Source of the DNA: Xylogone sp. PMI_703 | Taxonomy: Eukaryota; Ascomycota; Leotiomycetes | Assembly (NCBI GenBank): GCA_021399445.1 | Contig: JAJTUQ010000005.1 | Location: 4,526,001-4,590,000, forward strand | Direction of reading: 5' to 3' | Length of the DNA: 64,000 nucleotides | Shown: piece by piece, positions 45,396 to 57,652 of the stretch | Layout of the letters: every line of letters starts with the position of its first letter | How positions within the stretch are numbered: the stretch's first letter is position 1 | Position numbers and translations under genes: made by a program | Notes under the pieces: generated by a model | Told to the model about the DNA's origin: nothing | Databases searched by the model: none | What the model saw: the letters and a program-made list of their open reading frames with translations, nothing else

Positions 45396-46822
45396 ACGAA
45401 ATGAAACGACGAAAACTTTTTTGGCACATTTTGGGGCACGGGGGACATTGTTTTTGCCTTTACGGTGTAAGATGTAACGAAGTTCAAGATACCACCTCTC
45501 TCATCCTGCACGATAAAAGGCAGAGATATGTTTGTTTTGTTTTTGATTTTACTTTGTTTTGCTTGCTTTTTTCTTCTCTCATTATCGAGCTTTAGATATA
45601 TCCTCACTTCGGTCTATAGATGTAGCATTTGCTTCTAGCTTTCTGCTTAGAATGGTGGAGGTAGGCATGAGTGCTTCTTACTTTGCTTGGCTTTTTTTTC
45701 TTTTTAGTTTCTAGCTCTGCACAGCGCACGTCCTTGATGTTTGATACCAGCCTTTTTTTATGTTACTCTGGGATACTTCATATAGAGGGTTTCACGCAAA
45801 AAATGAAAAGAGATGGAAGAAGAGATGGAATTTGGAAAGGGCAAATATGATGATTGACATGTTGGAATCTTCGTGCTGGGAACGATATTTATGAAACTCT
45901 TGTGGTTCTTCTATATAGCATATCTTTACGGCTGGTTTTTGTGTTTTGCTTTTTTTATAATCTAGGGGAATAACGAATCATGATAATCTTTTGATGAACC
46001 TTTGGATACAACGTGTGTGAATCATCAGTCTTTGAATAAGATGTGAGCGGTGAAGTTATCTTACATTAGCCCCTTCTCTGTCCTTGTCACATTCCGGTTG
46101 ACTCCGTGTTGCCAAGTCGCAACATTCTATGTCTCCGAACAAAACGAGAACCCTAGTTGAACTGGCTGCTTATACCACCCTATATCTGTGTTCTGACACT
46201 ATGCCTCTGGAAAGAACGTATATCATACTTACAATGTAGTTTTCTTGTTTATCTAAAAGAGCACATCTCAAATTTGCACTTCGCAACACAAGTACAATGT
46301 GATTGTCGCTCTTTGTTCCAATTGTTAATGTAAACAAAACTTCTCCACTTTCCGCTATTGCTCTCTTTTTATGTCAAGCTTTGCGGCCATCATCACAATG
46401 GAAGATCCCTTGTGTCGCCGAACAGAGGTAGTAAAATAGAAAAGAAATAAAGAACCCGAGTCTATAGTCACAATAGGAACAAAGACATTTGTTGCCTCTT
46501 GGCAGGTAGCTGATCCTTGTCTAGTCCTAGCTAGGAAGGGCGCGGTAGCTTAAACAAAAGATTCAATGAAGGGGGGCGAACAAAGAAAAAAGCAACAAAG
46601 CCTCCTTACCTCCCTTAGACAATCCCTTTTAACTTTCTATTCAAGTTTCTCTTCTGGAGTAGAGAAAAGCTTAAGAATAGCAAAGTACCTCGCTCTTACC
46701 TCTTTTCTCTCTCCATGATTAAGTTGGTCACAATCTTGACCAGCTCACACGACGGCAGAAACTCAGGCAAGTAGACCAAGATCCAGTCGATTTCTCTCTC
46801 GTTCTCACTCCAGACAAACAAA
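45396..46822. other. AT-rich intergenic region, no gene seen
   Basis: About 1.4 kb with many T-runs (45690-45710, 45750, 45940-45960). Plausibly the 3' UTR of the RasGAP-like gene and the promoter of the orphan gene at 46823. No RNA gene recognised. Confidence 0.5.
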
Positions 46823-49393
46823 ATGCCGAGAGCAACGCGGAGACTAATGTCCTCCAAGAACTTCAAAATGGGAAAATGCAAAAACAAACGCAAACAGCGT
46901 AGATTGGCTTCGAGCGATAATTCTAAAAGGAATACCACAGACATGAGTTTGTCTTCAGGCGCTGGACGTCATGAACGCACCGAACTTACTGAACAGAGAG
47001 ACAAATATTGTATTGCGGATGAAATGAACACGCCGGAATCTTCCAATAACAAAGATACTGTAGATGCAGGCGCGAATGGCAATACGCCTTTGTCTCCTGG
47101 CCTACAACCTCCTGACATGGAAGCCGGACAGATTGCAGCCGCCAATCCGCATAACAACCGCGAGACGGCAATATTCATCCCACCAGAAGAAATGCACGAG
47201 TTTGCCAAGTTCCTTGAAGAAGAGAGACTGAGAGAAAACGGCATGGCGGTAGGACCTGCAGCCGAGGTCGATCCTGGTATCCACGAAAGAATAAAGGCAT
47301 ACGGCCAAAGACGTCGCATCCAGTTAACAGATGAAGAGTATTTATCTTCATGTTGCTCAACCTCTGTAGAAAACACTCGTGGAAGTCTCGAAGGTCCTCC
47401 CAGAAATACCAGCATCTCGGAGACGCAGGAGAACGGATATCTTCCCGTCTCTAGGCTTCCTCATAGTCGGGTAGATATCATTTCTAGGTTCTTTGACTCA
47501 CTAGAGTTCCCGAAGGAGGAAGAGAATCAAAACGGCAGCAGAATTCCAATATCCAGCCTGCGTGATGAGACAGCACCAGCAGAGCACCGGCAGATGAGGC
47601 GGGATAATTCTCCAAAACCAGACATATCACGAGAAATAAGCTATGGCGAATCTTCCAACGGCCCACCACTCTCCTTACTTCATCACTATGTTCAGGGCAA
47701 TTTCTGCACAGATCGTTACCAGACCGTTTTCTACCGCCTAAGTGACCGACAGGAACTAAGGTATCCCATGACTTTAGCAGAGATCGCCGATGAGTTCTAT
47801 CGTAATCAGACAGCTGCCCTGGCAGAAGGCAGGGTACAGAGACTATCCACATATCATCCCCTTACAATTAACGAGAACGCGTTTGGAGAAGAACCGCCAC
47901 CAGATTTCTGTTATTGGCTGGAGGAGAACTGTTTTAGTAATGAAAACCAGACTGTGCTTTACATGCTCAATGATGAGCGGATGGAACACCCGATGACACT
48001 TAAGCAGGCAGCTCAAATGTTTGAGAGAAGTAACAAGCAAGATCGGCCTGACCATGCATCCTGGGCGCAGAATGGATCACTAGAAACTCCGCAAGGTGCG
48101 TTTCCCATGTTTATTAATGAGTTTTTCGAGCCGCACCGTTTTGTTCCGGGTCTGTGGTGGGAGAAGGATGACCGCAAGAACGGACCATGGACCTTTTCAC
48201 AGATCTGCGATGCTTACGTGCGGATGTGGTTCAGGGGCAGTTCCGAATCTGATATTGACAACATCACAGATCACACAGTCGAAAATAGAGCCTGGCATTA
48301 TTGTGACAGTGATAGAGGCAACATTGACTTTTTCAGTGTCGCAGAAACAGGATCTAAGAGCGCCGGCAGTACCGACAGAAGTCCACTGATAGAAGACATT
48401 GCCTGTTACAAGGGAGACTCTGACGAAGATACTTCGCGAGAAGGCGGTGATCTTCCTGACAGACGGATAATCGATGATTTGCTGGCTACCAGCCGTGTTC
48501 ATACAAATGCATATCCTCTCAGACTAAGGCAGAACAGGTCCCAGCCCGACAGGATCGTCACGACAACTTTGTCTCGTCCAAGAGGAAGAGATAGAGACAG
48601 ATATAACGCTCCAGACCTTCTGCCCTTATATTGCTCACAAATCTTTGAACGCCGCAGAGCGAGGGCATTCAGACTCAATGAAATGGAACCCTCACTTACA
48701 GACGGAGAGGAAGAGGATCTCGATATGAATGATATGAATGGAGTTCTAAGATATGATGATCCATACTGGCGCAATGCACGACCAAGGTGGTTCACGGGGG
48801 TAATCTCACCTGGAGGCCGGATTTACTTCTCTAGTCCTCCCAGCCCGAACCAGACATTACCATTTGCCGGTGCTCGTCTACAAGTAACTGGCCCTAGCCG
48901 AGCAGAGTCGTCTGGCTCGTGGATGAGGTTTTCAACAAGGTACACTACTCAGGATTCGGCTTCCATCGAAGACCGATTTTATACGGAGAGTGGCATGGAT
49001 TTGCTGCAATTGACTCCCACGCCCAGGAATTGTATTACAAATATGTTGGCTCGGATGTTTCGACGTTTTCGCCGCCGGTCTCACCTCGAGAGAAGTGAGA
49101 CCTTGGACCCCGAGATCTTGAAGCGTTCACCTAGCACACCAGGGCTCCCGAGTCCGGAAGAGGAGAGCATTACCGAGTTCTTCCAAGGGCTGGAGGGATA
49201 CTTTGCAGAAGATTGTTTCGAGAATTACGCCTTCGAAGACCATGATATGGACAAATTCGTGCTTGGCCAATTCCCCGAGTTGTACCATCTTGGTATCGAT
49301 GGAAAGTATGATCTGTTTACGATGCCTTTCTGGTGCGGGCTGGGGACTCAACGATCGATGAAGGTTGCGGCACGTGTGACCATAAAGAAGTAG
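46823..49393 (+). CDS. Uncharacterised 856-aa protein with three degenerate aromatic repeats
   Basis: Single-exon frame with good coding character; I do not recognise the family. The N-terminus is strongly basic (MPRATRRLMSS, then KMGKCKNKRKQRR), like a nuclear or nucleolar signal. Three similar segments follow: about residues 294-330 (QTVFYRLSDRQ ... YPMTLAEIADEFY), 372-400 (QTVLYMLNDERMEHPMTLKQ) and 439-470 (GLWWEKDDRKNGPWTFSQIC). Each has the pattern aromatic-Y/W - x - D - G/P - P-[MW]-T-[LF], reminiscent of GYF-type adaptor folds (W-Y-D-G-P-F/T). A fourth, weaker piece RAWHYCDSDRGNIDFF lies near 493. The rest is acidic and disordered, with a basic stretch MFRRFRRRSHLERS near residue 755. 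No signal peptide or TM segment was seen. Function unknown. Confidence 0.72.
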   Translation: MPRATRRLMSSKNFKMGKCKNKRKQRRLASSDNSKRNTTDMSLSSGAGRHERTELTEQRDKYCIADEMNTPESSNNKDTVDAGANGNTPLSPGLQPPDMEAGQIAAANPHNNRETAIFIPPEEMHEFAKFLEEERLRENGMAVGPAAEVDPGIHERIKAYGQRRRIQLTDEEYLSSCCSTSVENTRGSLEGPPRNTSISETQENGYLPVSRLPHSRVDIISRFFDSLEFPKEEENQNGSRIPISSLRDETAPAEHRQMRRDNSPKPDISREISYGESSNGPPLSLLHHYVQGNFCTDRYQTVFYRLSDRQELRYPMTLAEIADEFYRNQTAALAEGRVQRLSTYHPLTINENAFGEEPPPDFCYWLEENCFSNENQTVLYMLNDERMEHPMTLKQAAQMFERSNKQDRPDHASWAQNGSLETPQGAFPMFINEFFEPHRFVPGLWWEKDDRKNGPWTFSQICDAYVRMWFRGSSESDIDNITDHTVENRAWHYCDSDRGNIDFFSVAETGSKSAGSTDRSPLIEDIACYKGDSDEDTSREGGDLPDRRIIDDLLATSRVHTNAYPLRLRQNRSQPDRIVTTTLSRPRGRDRDRYNAPDLLPLYCSQIFERRRARAFRLNEMEPSLTDGEEEDLDMNDMNGVLRYDDPYWRNARPRWFTGVISPGGRIYFSSPPSPNQTLPFAGARLQVTGPSRAESSGSWMRFSTRYTTQDSASIEDRFYTESGMDLLQLTPTPRNCITNMLARMFRRFRRRSHLERSETLDPEILKRSPSTPGLPSPEEESITEFFQGLEGYFAEDCFENYAFEDHDMDKFVLGQFPELYHLGIDGKYDLFTMPFWCGLGTQRSMKVAARVTIKK

Positions 49394-49456
49394 GAGGCAC
49401 GGGCAGATCGGAGGGCCTCGGAGTTGGGTGGGAAAGTCGAAGGAGATGATCGAGAT

Positions 49457-49483
49457 GTGCGAGGTGTGCGAAGTGTGCGAGAT
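49457..49483. repeat. Three tandem nonamers, GTGCGARRT type
   Basis: GTGCGAGGT, GTGCGAAGT and GTGCGAGAT follow each other directly, 64 bases after the stop of the orphan gene, probably in its 3' UTR. Confidence 0.7.
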
Positions 49484-50548
49484 GTGGCTGGATGTTTCAG
49501 CAAGTGGATGGTAGCTTACCTGGGTGGAATTGATCGTACCATATGAAGATAACGCACTCTTATCTCGTAATGTGAAGTAGCAGAAGGGAAAAAAAGAAAG
49601 CGTGTCCCAGTAAAGCCAGCTATGGTTCCTAAATTTTCCATTTTATTTTTTGCCTTCATGTACTTGCCCGGTAATTGGTTGTTAGTGGCAATGCCTTGGT
49701 GTCAAGAAACGATATGAAGCTTGTGAAGCTGAGGTGAAGTTGGAATAGCCAGCAGCTCAGGATGGGACTTTCCGGGAAGGGGACGTTCATTTTTGGTGTG
49801 AGGCGTTGGGAGCTGCAGTGACAGTTCTTGCCACCAACGCCATTTGTCCGCGGCGCCCCTCCTTGTACCGTACTAATGACCCGCCGGCCCGTCCTAGACG
49901 CCGTTCCATGTGCTGTGGAAGCTGCAAGCTGTGCGTCTTGTTCCGTGGGACATGCTGCCGGGTGCTGCACCACCAGTTTGCAAGCGCAGCCCAACGAAAA
50001 AAAAATTGTAGGATCTCCTGCTTCGATGGGTGTGTACGCATATGCATGCAATATAAGACGGCGAAGAAAATTTTTTCTCCTTTCTATCATATTCCCAAGC
50101 TTAGCATCCTCTTCGGGATCAGGCTGATTTGCAGCTGGATACGTGGCTGAGCGGTTGGGGATGAGCAGTGTCGAGAGTGTCGAGAGAGGGAAGCAGCTTG
50201 CCTGAAGTAGCTGGAAGTTGCGTCCCCAGCTTGATGAGCTTGAGCAGAAAGCAGGGCCGAGACCAGATCGAGGTCAGATCGGGAATGGAGAAACGTATGG
50301 CCGGGCCCGCACCATGGCAACGCAAGTAGGAGGGGGGGAGCTCCATGTTGTATTAGGTAATCGTCCGACGTCAACAAGCTTGGGAGCTCATGCACGTGCT
50401 GGGGCGGGTTCCTGGGCACACGAGACTGGGGCAGAGATTGCAACTCTACAAGTACAGTGTCTCCAGTATAAAGTATAGCTACCTGATCTCGCTGATATCA
50501 GCCCGCGATGGAGCTCCAGTTGCTGCAGGGCACTACTGTACAGCACCG

Positions 50549-50648
50549 TACAGCACAGTGACAATACTGGATGCTGGAGGAGTAGGGTTCTGCAGCAATT
50601 CACAGAGACTAGAGGAACTGTTCCCTCTGGGACACGTACTGTGCTGTA
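50549..50648. repeat. 11-base inverted repeat TACAGCACAGT / ACTGTGCTGTA
   Basis: Left arm 50549-50559, right arm 50638-50648, perfect reverse complements with a 78-base loop. The left arm is the end of a 10-base tandem (TGTACAGCAC, CGTACAGCAC). The words resemble the CTGTA/TACAG arms at 38.7-39.0 kb. Confidence 0.75.
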
Positions 50649-51839
50649 ATTCGAAGCCTGGGCACAAGGCGAGGAATACCATGGAAGCTGAGCGCAGCAA
50701 CCCCTCGGTGTTCTCTGCTGCTGCTGCTCCTGCTCTCGGAGCCCCTCCAGTGCGTCCCCTACACCCCAGAGAGAGATGTGCAGCGCCGTCGCGATGGTCT
50801 GCGATGGGGATCGTGTCTTGTGCAGGAAAGTCGTAGCTAGTTTACTCGATTGAGTAGGCATGCTTGAAGCTCTTTCGTAAGGGCTTGGGTGATTGTGTAA
50901 TGGCTGTAATTAATCCTATTCATCCTGACAGCATTGGCGGTTGACCATCGCCCGCACTGAGCGCAACCCAGTCCTGAGCCGTACGCGGAGAAGGAGGAGC
51001 AGAGAGGGAGGAGGAGATGCGCCCGCCCAACTTTGCGTGCAACTGCGTCATTCTGGCCGGCATGGGTGGGCAATGGGGCAATATGGGCTGCCCAGCCTAG
51101 CCCGCGTTGGGCCCTAGTGCCGCCGCCTGCACTACCTGCCGCGAGCCTGCTCAGCGTTGCGTGTTGATTGGCAGCTGCCATAAGAAAGATTGCTCCTGCC
51201 CTCTCCCCTCCCTCCTCCCCCATCTGCTCTGCTGCTTTCTCTTTTTCCATACGAGCCCATTTCTTCTGCCCAGTCTTCTTCTGCTGCTGCTTGCCCTTTC
51301 CCACCCAGAGAAAAAAAAGAAAAGGCTGCTTTGTGCTCTGGAAAGCTCAAATAAGAATAACCTAAATAATACCAAATAATTCATACGTTCTTCAAGGCAC
51401 TGTGCAGCTGTGCATCGGTGCATTTGAAACAATCAAAGAGCTCGACCCTTTCCCATTGTCGCCTGCTGAGGAAAGCTCCTTCAAGCTCCGGTGAGTTTGG
51501 CCTGTGGTGCTTAATTTCCCTCGATAAGAATGCACGTCGAGACAGCAGTCAATGACTAACGTCTAGCCTGTGGGGAAAAAAGCTCGCCATCATCCAAAGA
51601 GCCCAAACGTCCAAGCTCAATCTTGGGCCAAACCCGGCAAATCCTCCTACCCGCCTTCCAATTACCTGGCCCGTCCTACTTTAAATAAAAGCTCTTAAAG
51701 AGAACTGTGCACCCTCGTTCCCAGTTTCTCGCGACCGTTCCTCTCCTCCTTGCTGCGCTGGTCATCCAGATATTCCTGCAGATTTGCATATCCCTCCAAA
51801 CAAGCTCATCTGTTTGCATACCAGCTCACGGTCGTCGCC

Positions 51840-54277
51840 ATGGCAAAGAGGGATATCCGCAACCACTACCTCTTCGAGGTCGCTACTGAGGTTGCCAATC
51901 GAGGTATGCGCTGACCTCATTGCCCCTCCAAGTTTCGTTCATGCCTTTCAGAACGAAAGAAAGAAGAAAGAAGAAAGAACGTTGTTGTTCTTGCTGACAA
52001 TGAATCCTCCCAGTCGGTGGTATCTATTCCGTCATCAAATCGAAAGCTCCAGTTACCACCGCCGAATATGGAGAGCGGTACACCCTCATCGGGCCGCTAA
52101 ACCGGCACTCGGTGAGCTTGATGCCTTTCCCATGGCCCTTCTCAATGTATCCCAGTAGCTAACCTGTTCCGTGCCAGGCTGCTGTTGAGGTTGAACAGCT
52201 GACCCCAACCAATCCCGAGCTGGCCGCTACCATTGCCTCCATGGAGGAGCGAGGCATCCACATCCTCTATGGTCGATGGCTGATCGAGGGAGCTCCTCGA
52301 GTGCTCCTAATTGACACCAAGACAGCATACAGGTTCCTCGACGAGTGGAAGGCAGATCTGTGGAACACAGCTCGCATTCCAACCCCACCTGGTGATGATG
52401 AGACCAATGAAGCCGTGGTGTTTGGTTATCTGGTGGCATGGTTCTTGGGAGAGGTACGTTGCTAAGTGAAGGACAAAAACAACTTTCATTCAAACCAAAA
52501 CATAGCATCGAAGCTGATGTTCCATAGTATGTCGCTCACGAGAAAACGAAAGCCGTCATTGCGCACTTCCACGAATGGCTCGCTGGTGTAGCGCTACCTC
52601 TCTGCCGGAAGCGTAAGATCGACGTCACTACAATCTTCACCACCCATGCCACTCTTCTCGGACGCTACCTTTGTGCTGGTTCTGTCGACTTCTACAATAA
52701 CCTGCAATACTTTGATGTGGATGCTGAGGCCGGCAAACGTGGTATCTACCATCGTTATTGTATCGAACGAGCAGCAGCCCATACCTGCGATGTCTTCACC
52801 ACGGTCTCTCATATTACCGCCTATGAGAGCGAGCATCTGCTCACGCGCAAGCCTGATGGTGTCTTGCCCAACGGTCTCAATGTGACCAAGTTCTCTGCTA
52901 TGCACGAGTTCCAGAATCTGCACCAGCAGGCCAAGGAGAAGATCCATGACTTCGTACGAGGCCACTTCTACGGACACAATGACTTTGACCCGGATAACAC
53001 ACTCTACTTCTTCACGGCTGGTCGTTACGAGTACCGGAATAAGGGTGTGGACATGTTCATCGAGTCCCTCGCACGGCTCAACCACCGCCTGAAGACTTCT
53101 GGGTCGAAAATGACCGTGGTAGCCTTCATTATCATGCCTGCACAGACCCACTCCCTCACCGTCGAGGCTTTAAGAGGCCAGGCAGTCATCAAGTCTCTCC
53201 GAGATACTGTGGATGTGATTGAGCGTGGTGTTGGCAAGCGGATCTTCGAGCGTGCGCTCAAGTGGCATGATGGTGATCCAATGCCTGAAGAGAAGGATCT
53301 CATTACTGCTCAAGACCGTATTCTTCTGCGTCGACGTCTCTTTGCCATGAAGCGAGACAGTCTCCCGCCTGTGGTAACTCACAACATGGCCAATGATGGC
53401 GAGGATCCAATCTTGAATCAAATCCGACGTGTACAACTCTTCAACCACCCAAGTGACCGGGTGAAGGTTGTATTCCATCCAGAATTCCTGAACTCTTCGA
53501 ACCCCGTCCTCCCCATGGACTACGATGAGTTCGTCCGTGGAACACATCTCGGAGTATTCTCATCTTACTACGAACCGTGGGGTTACACTCCTGCCGAATG
53601 TACCGTCATGGGTGTTCCCTCAATCACTACAAATTTGTCTGGTTTTGGCTGCTACATGGAAGAATTGATTGAGAACAGCACTGATTATGGTATTTATATC
53701 GTCGATCGTCGTATGAAGGGTGTTGATGACAGCGTCAACCAACTTACATCTTTTATGTATGATTTCACCGCTAAGTCGCGCCGTCAACGTATCAACCAGC
53801 GCAACCGTACCGAACGGCTCTCTGATCTTCTCGACTGGAAGCGCATGGGCTTGGAGTACGTCAAGGCTAGGCAACTTGCACTAAGGAGAGCCTATCCAGA
53901 CAGCTTTGATGGACAAGATGTTGAGGACTTCATTCCTGGAGTCGAGCAAAAGATAAGTCGACCATTCAGTGTTCCAGGAAGTCCTAGGGATAGGTCGGGT
54001 CTAATGACACCTGGTGACTTTGCAAGTCTTCAGGAAGGCCGCGAGGGCCTAAGCACGGAGGATTACGTCGCGTGGAAGTTACCGTAAGTTGACGACGTTT
54101 CCTTATATAGATTTCCCCCATAGAAGGTGGAGCTTTTGAATGTCAAGTCACGCTAACAAAATAAACAGAGAAGAAGAAGATCCTGATGATTACCACTTCC
54201 CCCTCACCTTGAGGACGAAGAAGCCCGTTGGTCCTACTAGCCCAGCTGAGCCTGTCATCACGAACGGCTCTTCGTGA
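51840..54277 (+). CDS. gsy-1: Glycogen [starch] synthase, 5 exons, 700 aa
   Basis: GT3-family enzyme that elongates glycogen from UDP-glucose in the cytosol. Model join(51840..51903, 52014..52111, 52178..52453, 52528..54083, 54169..54277); phases 1, 0, 0, 2 close. Start [20 protein letters not shown], then the UDP-glucose binding [20 protein letters not shown]. Further seen are [32 protein letters not shown], the acceptor-domain [20 protein letters not shown] and the EX7E motif EPWGYTPAE with the two catalytic Glu residues. The Arg-rich regulatory helix [21 protein letters not shown] binds glucose 6-phosphate in the family. The Ser/Thr-Pro tail ([20 protein letters not shown]) is the phosphorylation region. 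Length is close to Neurospora gsn and yeast Gsy2 (about 705 aa). Confidence 0.97.
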
Positions 54278-55484
54278 GACGCGGGAGATACAGACCATTT
54301 TACTGTAAAAAGAACCCGATGATCCACCGGATCATAGGGTAAAGGGCAACTACGGACGTAAAACTCCGATAATTATAAAGGAGACCAAAAAAAGGTATTA
54401 GTCCTGACTGGCAACTATACACTGGCACGGGTTCGGCGGGAGGTATACGTCGTGGTTTTGGGGTTTAGGGGGGTAGGCAGGGGGCGAATGGTTATACATA
54501 TGGCTCACGGAGAGAAACCGGAATGGTGTGGAGGAAAACAGGACTGATTATCATCCAAAAAATAAGCGTTGTTTATGTCTTTACGTCTTTTTTTGTTTCT
54601 TTTCCTATAATAATTTGTACAAATACTATCTCTGGCGCCAGTTGTTACTGCCTTTGTTGCCTGATTTATATCTGCGTTCTCTGTTTGGCTGCGTTTTCAC
54701 TCATTCATTTCTTTCGCGGCATTCATCTCGTTCTGGCATTAACTGCGATTAGCATCTCTGCATGGATCTGTGAGGTTTTGCATTCCAAAACTCTGTTGTA
54801 CGATTACTGCTTTGTACTTGTCAATGAGGCCTTTCAAATTGTTTTCACCATGTTGATAATTTCATATCTAGCTCGTGTCATATTTATCTGTTATCCGGAC
54901 AGAGAATGGGAGTGGTTCTGAAAATATGTGCTGGCCCCTCTTGGTGAAGCGTGCCCCCCTTTTGTGTATTCTGACAAATATCCACTTGAGTGCGTATACG
55001 GCGAGGAGTATTGTAACATGTTGGTTATACTTGTATTGACAAGATGAATCATCAAGTGTGTATCAGACTGCATTATTGCAGGAAAACGTGAGACTTTGTG
55101 GAAGCGGCAGACTCTCGTCCTCTCCCTGAGTTTATCAACTTGGGTAGTCGGGTCTCTTAAATTATGGATGCCCAGCGACCAAGGTACCCAGAAAGCACAT
55201 ATCCTCCAGAGTTGAGAATCTAGTCTGGAAAGCCGTATCGAACATGATACTTTTATGCCAGGACAGTAAACAGAAGCCCTCGAACCAGTATCCTGGATGA
55301 AACACATGCTCCATATTCTCCTTGCTCTCTGAGCTACCCAAAAAGGGGCGCAGCCATATGGCTTGGAATCAAGCTCTGCCCGATTTCACTCATGTACCCC
55401 TGAGTTTTGCTGTCGCCTGCCCACACTGTTCAATAGCCTTCTTTAATCTCCATGGAGCTGTCTATATATATACGCTTTCTCCAC

Positions 55485-55900
55485 TACCCGGATATCAACC
55501 GCATTGTCGGTGTCCGTACTCAAGCTCTTGAGGATGCCAACCCAGAACCCATGCGGGCCGAATCGCTCTCCCTACAGCGTATCGAAGGTAAGGGCTGATG
55601 TCAGTATCTTTTTACGCAGCAAACATGTTTCCTGTGACTGTACTCGATCTCCGAGACAAGATTATCTCGAGAAGGCAACGGAACACATGTGCTCTCCTAT
55701 GACCAGGACCTACACTTCTCGAACTCCCTACTTGGCTGCTTCTCCTTGCCGGGCTGATGACGCAGCTGGGCGATTCAGAAGCTTCGCGAACACCAAATAA
55801 ATACGCAAGCTCGTCCGATTCAAGGGATTTTGGTACAAGGTGGGCGCATTTAATCATTTCACTGTGTTCTGCCAACCAGTTAAGATGACGGTACCTTTCG
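55485..55900 (+). pseudogene. Coding-like relic, unidentified
   Basis: The stretch 55489-55584 reads as DINRIVGVRTQALEDANPEP, then MRAESLSLQRIE, with GC-ending codons as in real genes here. It is followed directly by a GTAAGG donor-like site and an AG at about 55618. The next in-frame piece, MFPVTVLDLRDKIISRRQRN, soon ends in a stop. No start or downstream continuation could be linked. It may be a leftover exon or a chance frame. Confidence 0.3.
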
Positions 55901-56728
55901 ACATGCCCCCCTGGCTGTAATCCATTGGGCTGCATATTGACGACTCCCTTTACAAAGGCGTGGTGATCAGATAAGCTCTTGTAGGAGAAGTCTTAAGTCA
56001 ACGATCGCCGCGTAAGTAATTTAGGTCAGGTATTAGCGTTGCTGGGTAATTTCATGTTAATATGAGTTATGCTAGCTTGTTCGATGAAGAAAAACCAACC
56101 TTTTAAAGGTATTCCGTTCAGCTCTACACTTATCATATCCGCCAAAACGTTTCTTTAAGAGATTTATGCCTCGAAGATTAGATTAGACAGGAACTACTTC
56201 GAATTGCTTACTTACTGATTCGAGGTCCCCGGGAGGTGTCGTGTGTGTTCACCCATACGAGAGTCTACTTCTGCGCCCCCAACAGTGGTTTCACTCCACC
56301 TTCGCTGTCACGCATTGGAGACAACACTACTACCGTTAGCCAAAGATATCATAACACTCTAGTGAAACCTACCGCATCTTCATATCTCGCCTTGTTCAGT
56401 TGAGTCTTCGAAAAATGAAATCTGCGTTCTGTCGCCTGGCAAGCAGCATAGGTAACTGCCTCTCTGGCAAAGAGCATATCTGTATACATCTCGTATAATC
56501 GCCTGAGTCACTCAGCCAACCACTCCAGTTGTCGTTGCGGACTACTATTCCACAAGATACTAAGAGAAAGTCGAAGGGTTTTCAGGTACTTGAATGTGAC
56601 AGTGAATTCTCTCTAGATTTTAAGACGCCATCCTTCCAGGACGAGTTCGTACCGCCCCTGAAGGGTTCTGAGCTGTAGCCCCTTCATGGCCATCTGGGGT
56701 TATCAGGTCCATAACACGGTTGGACCCA

Positions 56729-57652
56729 TCAGGAAGGCCTCTTCACTGGTTGACCGGATACACTGGTTGGTAGACGAAGAGCCCCCTTCGTTTTGAGACT
56801 CTCGATTTTCTTGGTGACTGCCTGGACTGCTGCTGGAGAAGGCGCACAGATTACGACCGGCGTGTTGATAGCATTAGGAACGACTCGGGAGCTTGTGTAT
56901 AAGGTTACTCTGAGTGGGGTGTACACTTCTTCTTGAAGTCCCTTTCTGTATATACGTCTGGTCAGGCTATATCCCAACATCAAATGTGCTTTTTCGTGAG
57001 CTTGGTGACTAACTTTACTCCCTGCTTCCCTACAATCAGTGTAGGATCTGATATTCCACCTTGATAACGACTGCTCATCAGCCGCCATGGACACCGTGGA
57101 TCCACCGAAGCATATGTGCGGAATCGTACACCGTTTCTATAGTAGAGGACCGCCTAAGGCAATCACCCCGTTCAGTTCGTTGATGTTTCGACGGATATCT
57201 CTGAGAGTAATAACGACCAACTTTTGGCGCTTTTCATCCAGTACCTTAATAGTAAAGGCAATGGAAAGAAAATTGCCTGATCGGGATTGTATCTCGACTT
57301 ATATCAGGCATCTTGGACGTCATCTGTCAAACTTGTCATGTAATGGCTACCTAGACTGCTCTCCAGTCACTCCAGGAACCTTTAACCATCCCACCATTTC
57401 TGCCGTCTCCTGCATCCGAACTGACTCTTTGATGTCATATCTCTGATCCCTCTTCGCCTCTACAATTGCGTGGATGGTTTATCATGTCAGCTTCTTGAGG
57501 TAGCCGTCGGTTATTGCAATGTACTTGCGTTCAAGCTGTATTGATCTTGACAATCCATCCTTTTGGTAAGTTGAGGGCATATTGCTAACTCGGCCGGTGG
57601 AGAGGTCGGCAGTGGATGAGACCTTTGGGGATTGTAACTCTGCTCTGGTCAT
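56729..57652 (-). pseudogene. Probable decayed gene, unidentified
   Basis: Minus-strand fragments with coding character occur in successive frames: 57652-57482 (begins MTRAELQSPKVSSTADLSTG), about 57240-57125 (AFTIKVLDEKRQKLVVITLR, then DIRRNINELNGVIALGGP) and 57094-56729 (begins MSMAADEQSLSRW, ends VSGQPVKRPS). They are separated by stops and frame changes that do not fit clean GT-AG introns. I do not recognise the family. The order on one strand argues for one broken gene, but an unusual multi-exon gene cannot be excluded. Confidence 0.35.

Larger units (their letters stand above)
49394..51839. other. Long intergenic region upstream of glycogen synthase, repeats, no gene seen
   Basis: 2.4 kb. 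Just after the orphan gene lie three nonamer units (GTGCGAGGT, GTGCGAAGT, GTGCGAGAT; 49457-49483). From about 49800 to 51330 the DNA looks GC-richer, with many overlapping chance frames on both strands. An 11-base inverted repeat and a 10-base tandem repeat lie near 50540-50650. The 3' part (51460-51839) is pyrimidine-rich and is probably the promoter and leader of the glycogen synthase gene. Confidence 0.5.

Noticed and set aside
54523..54921. 132-codon plus-strand frame coding a very hydrophobic, apparently 3-4 TM protein
   Set aside because: It lies directly in the T-rich 3' flank of gsy-1, and TTT/ATT/TGT codons create the hydrophobicity. No family resemblance.
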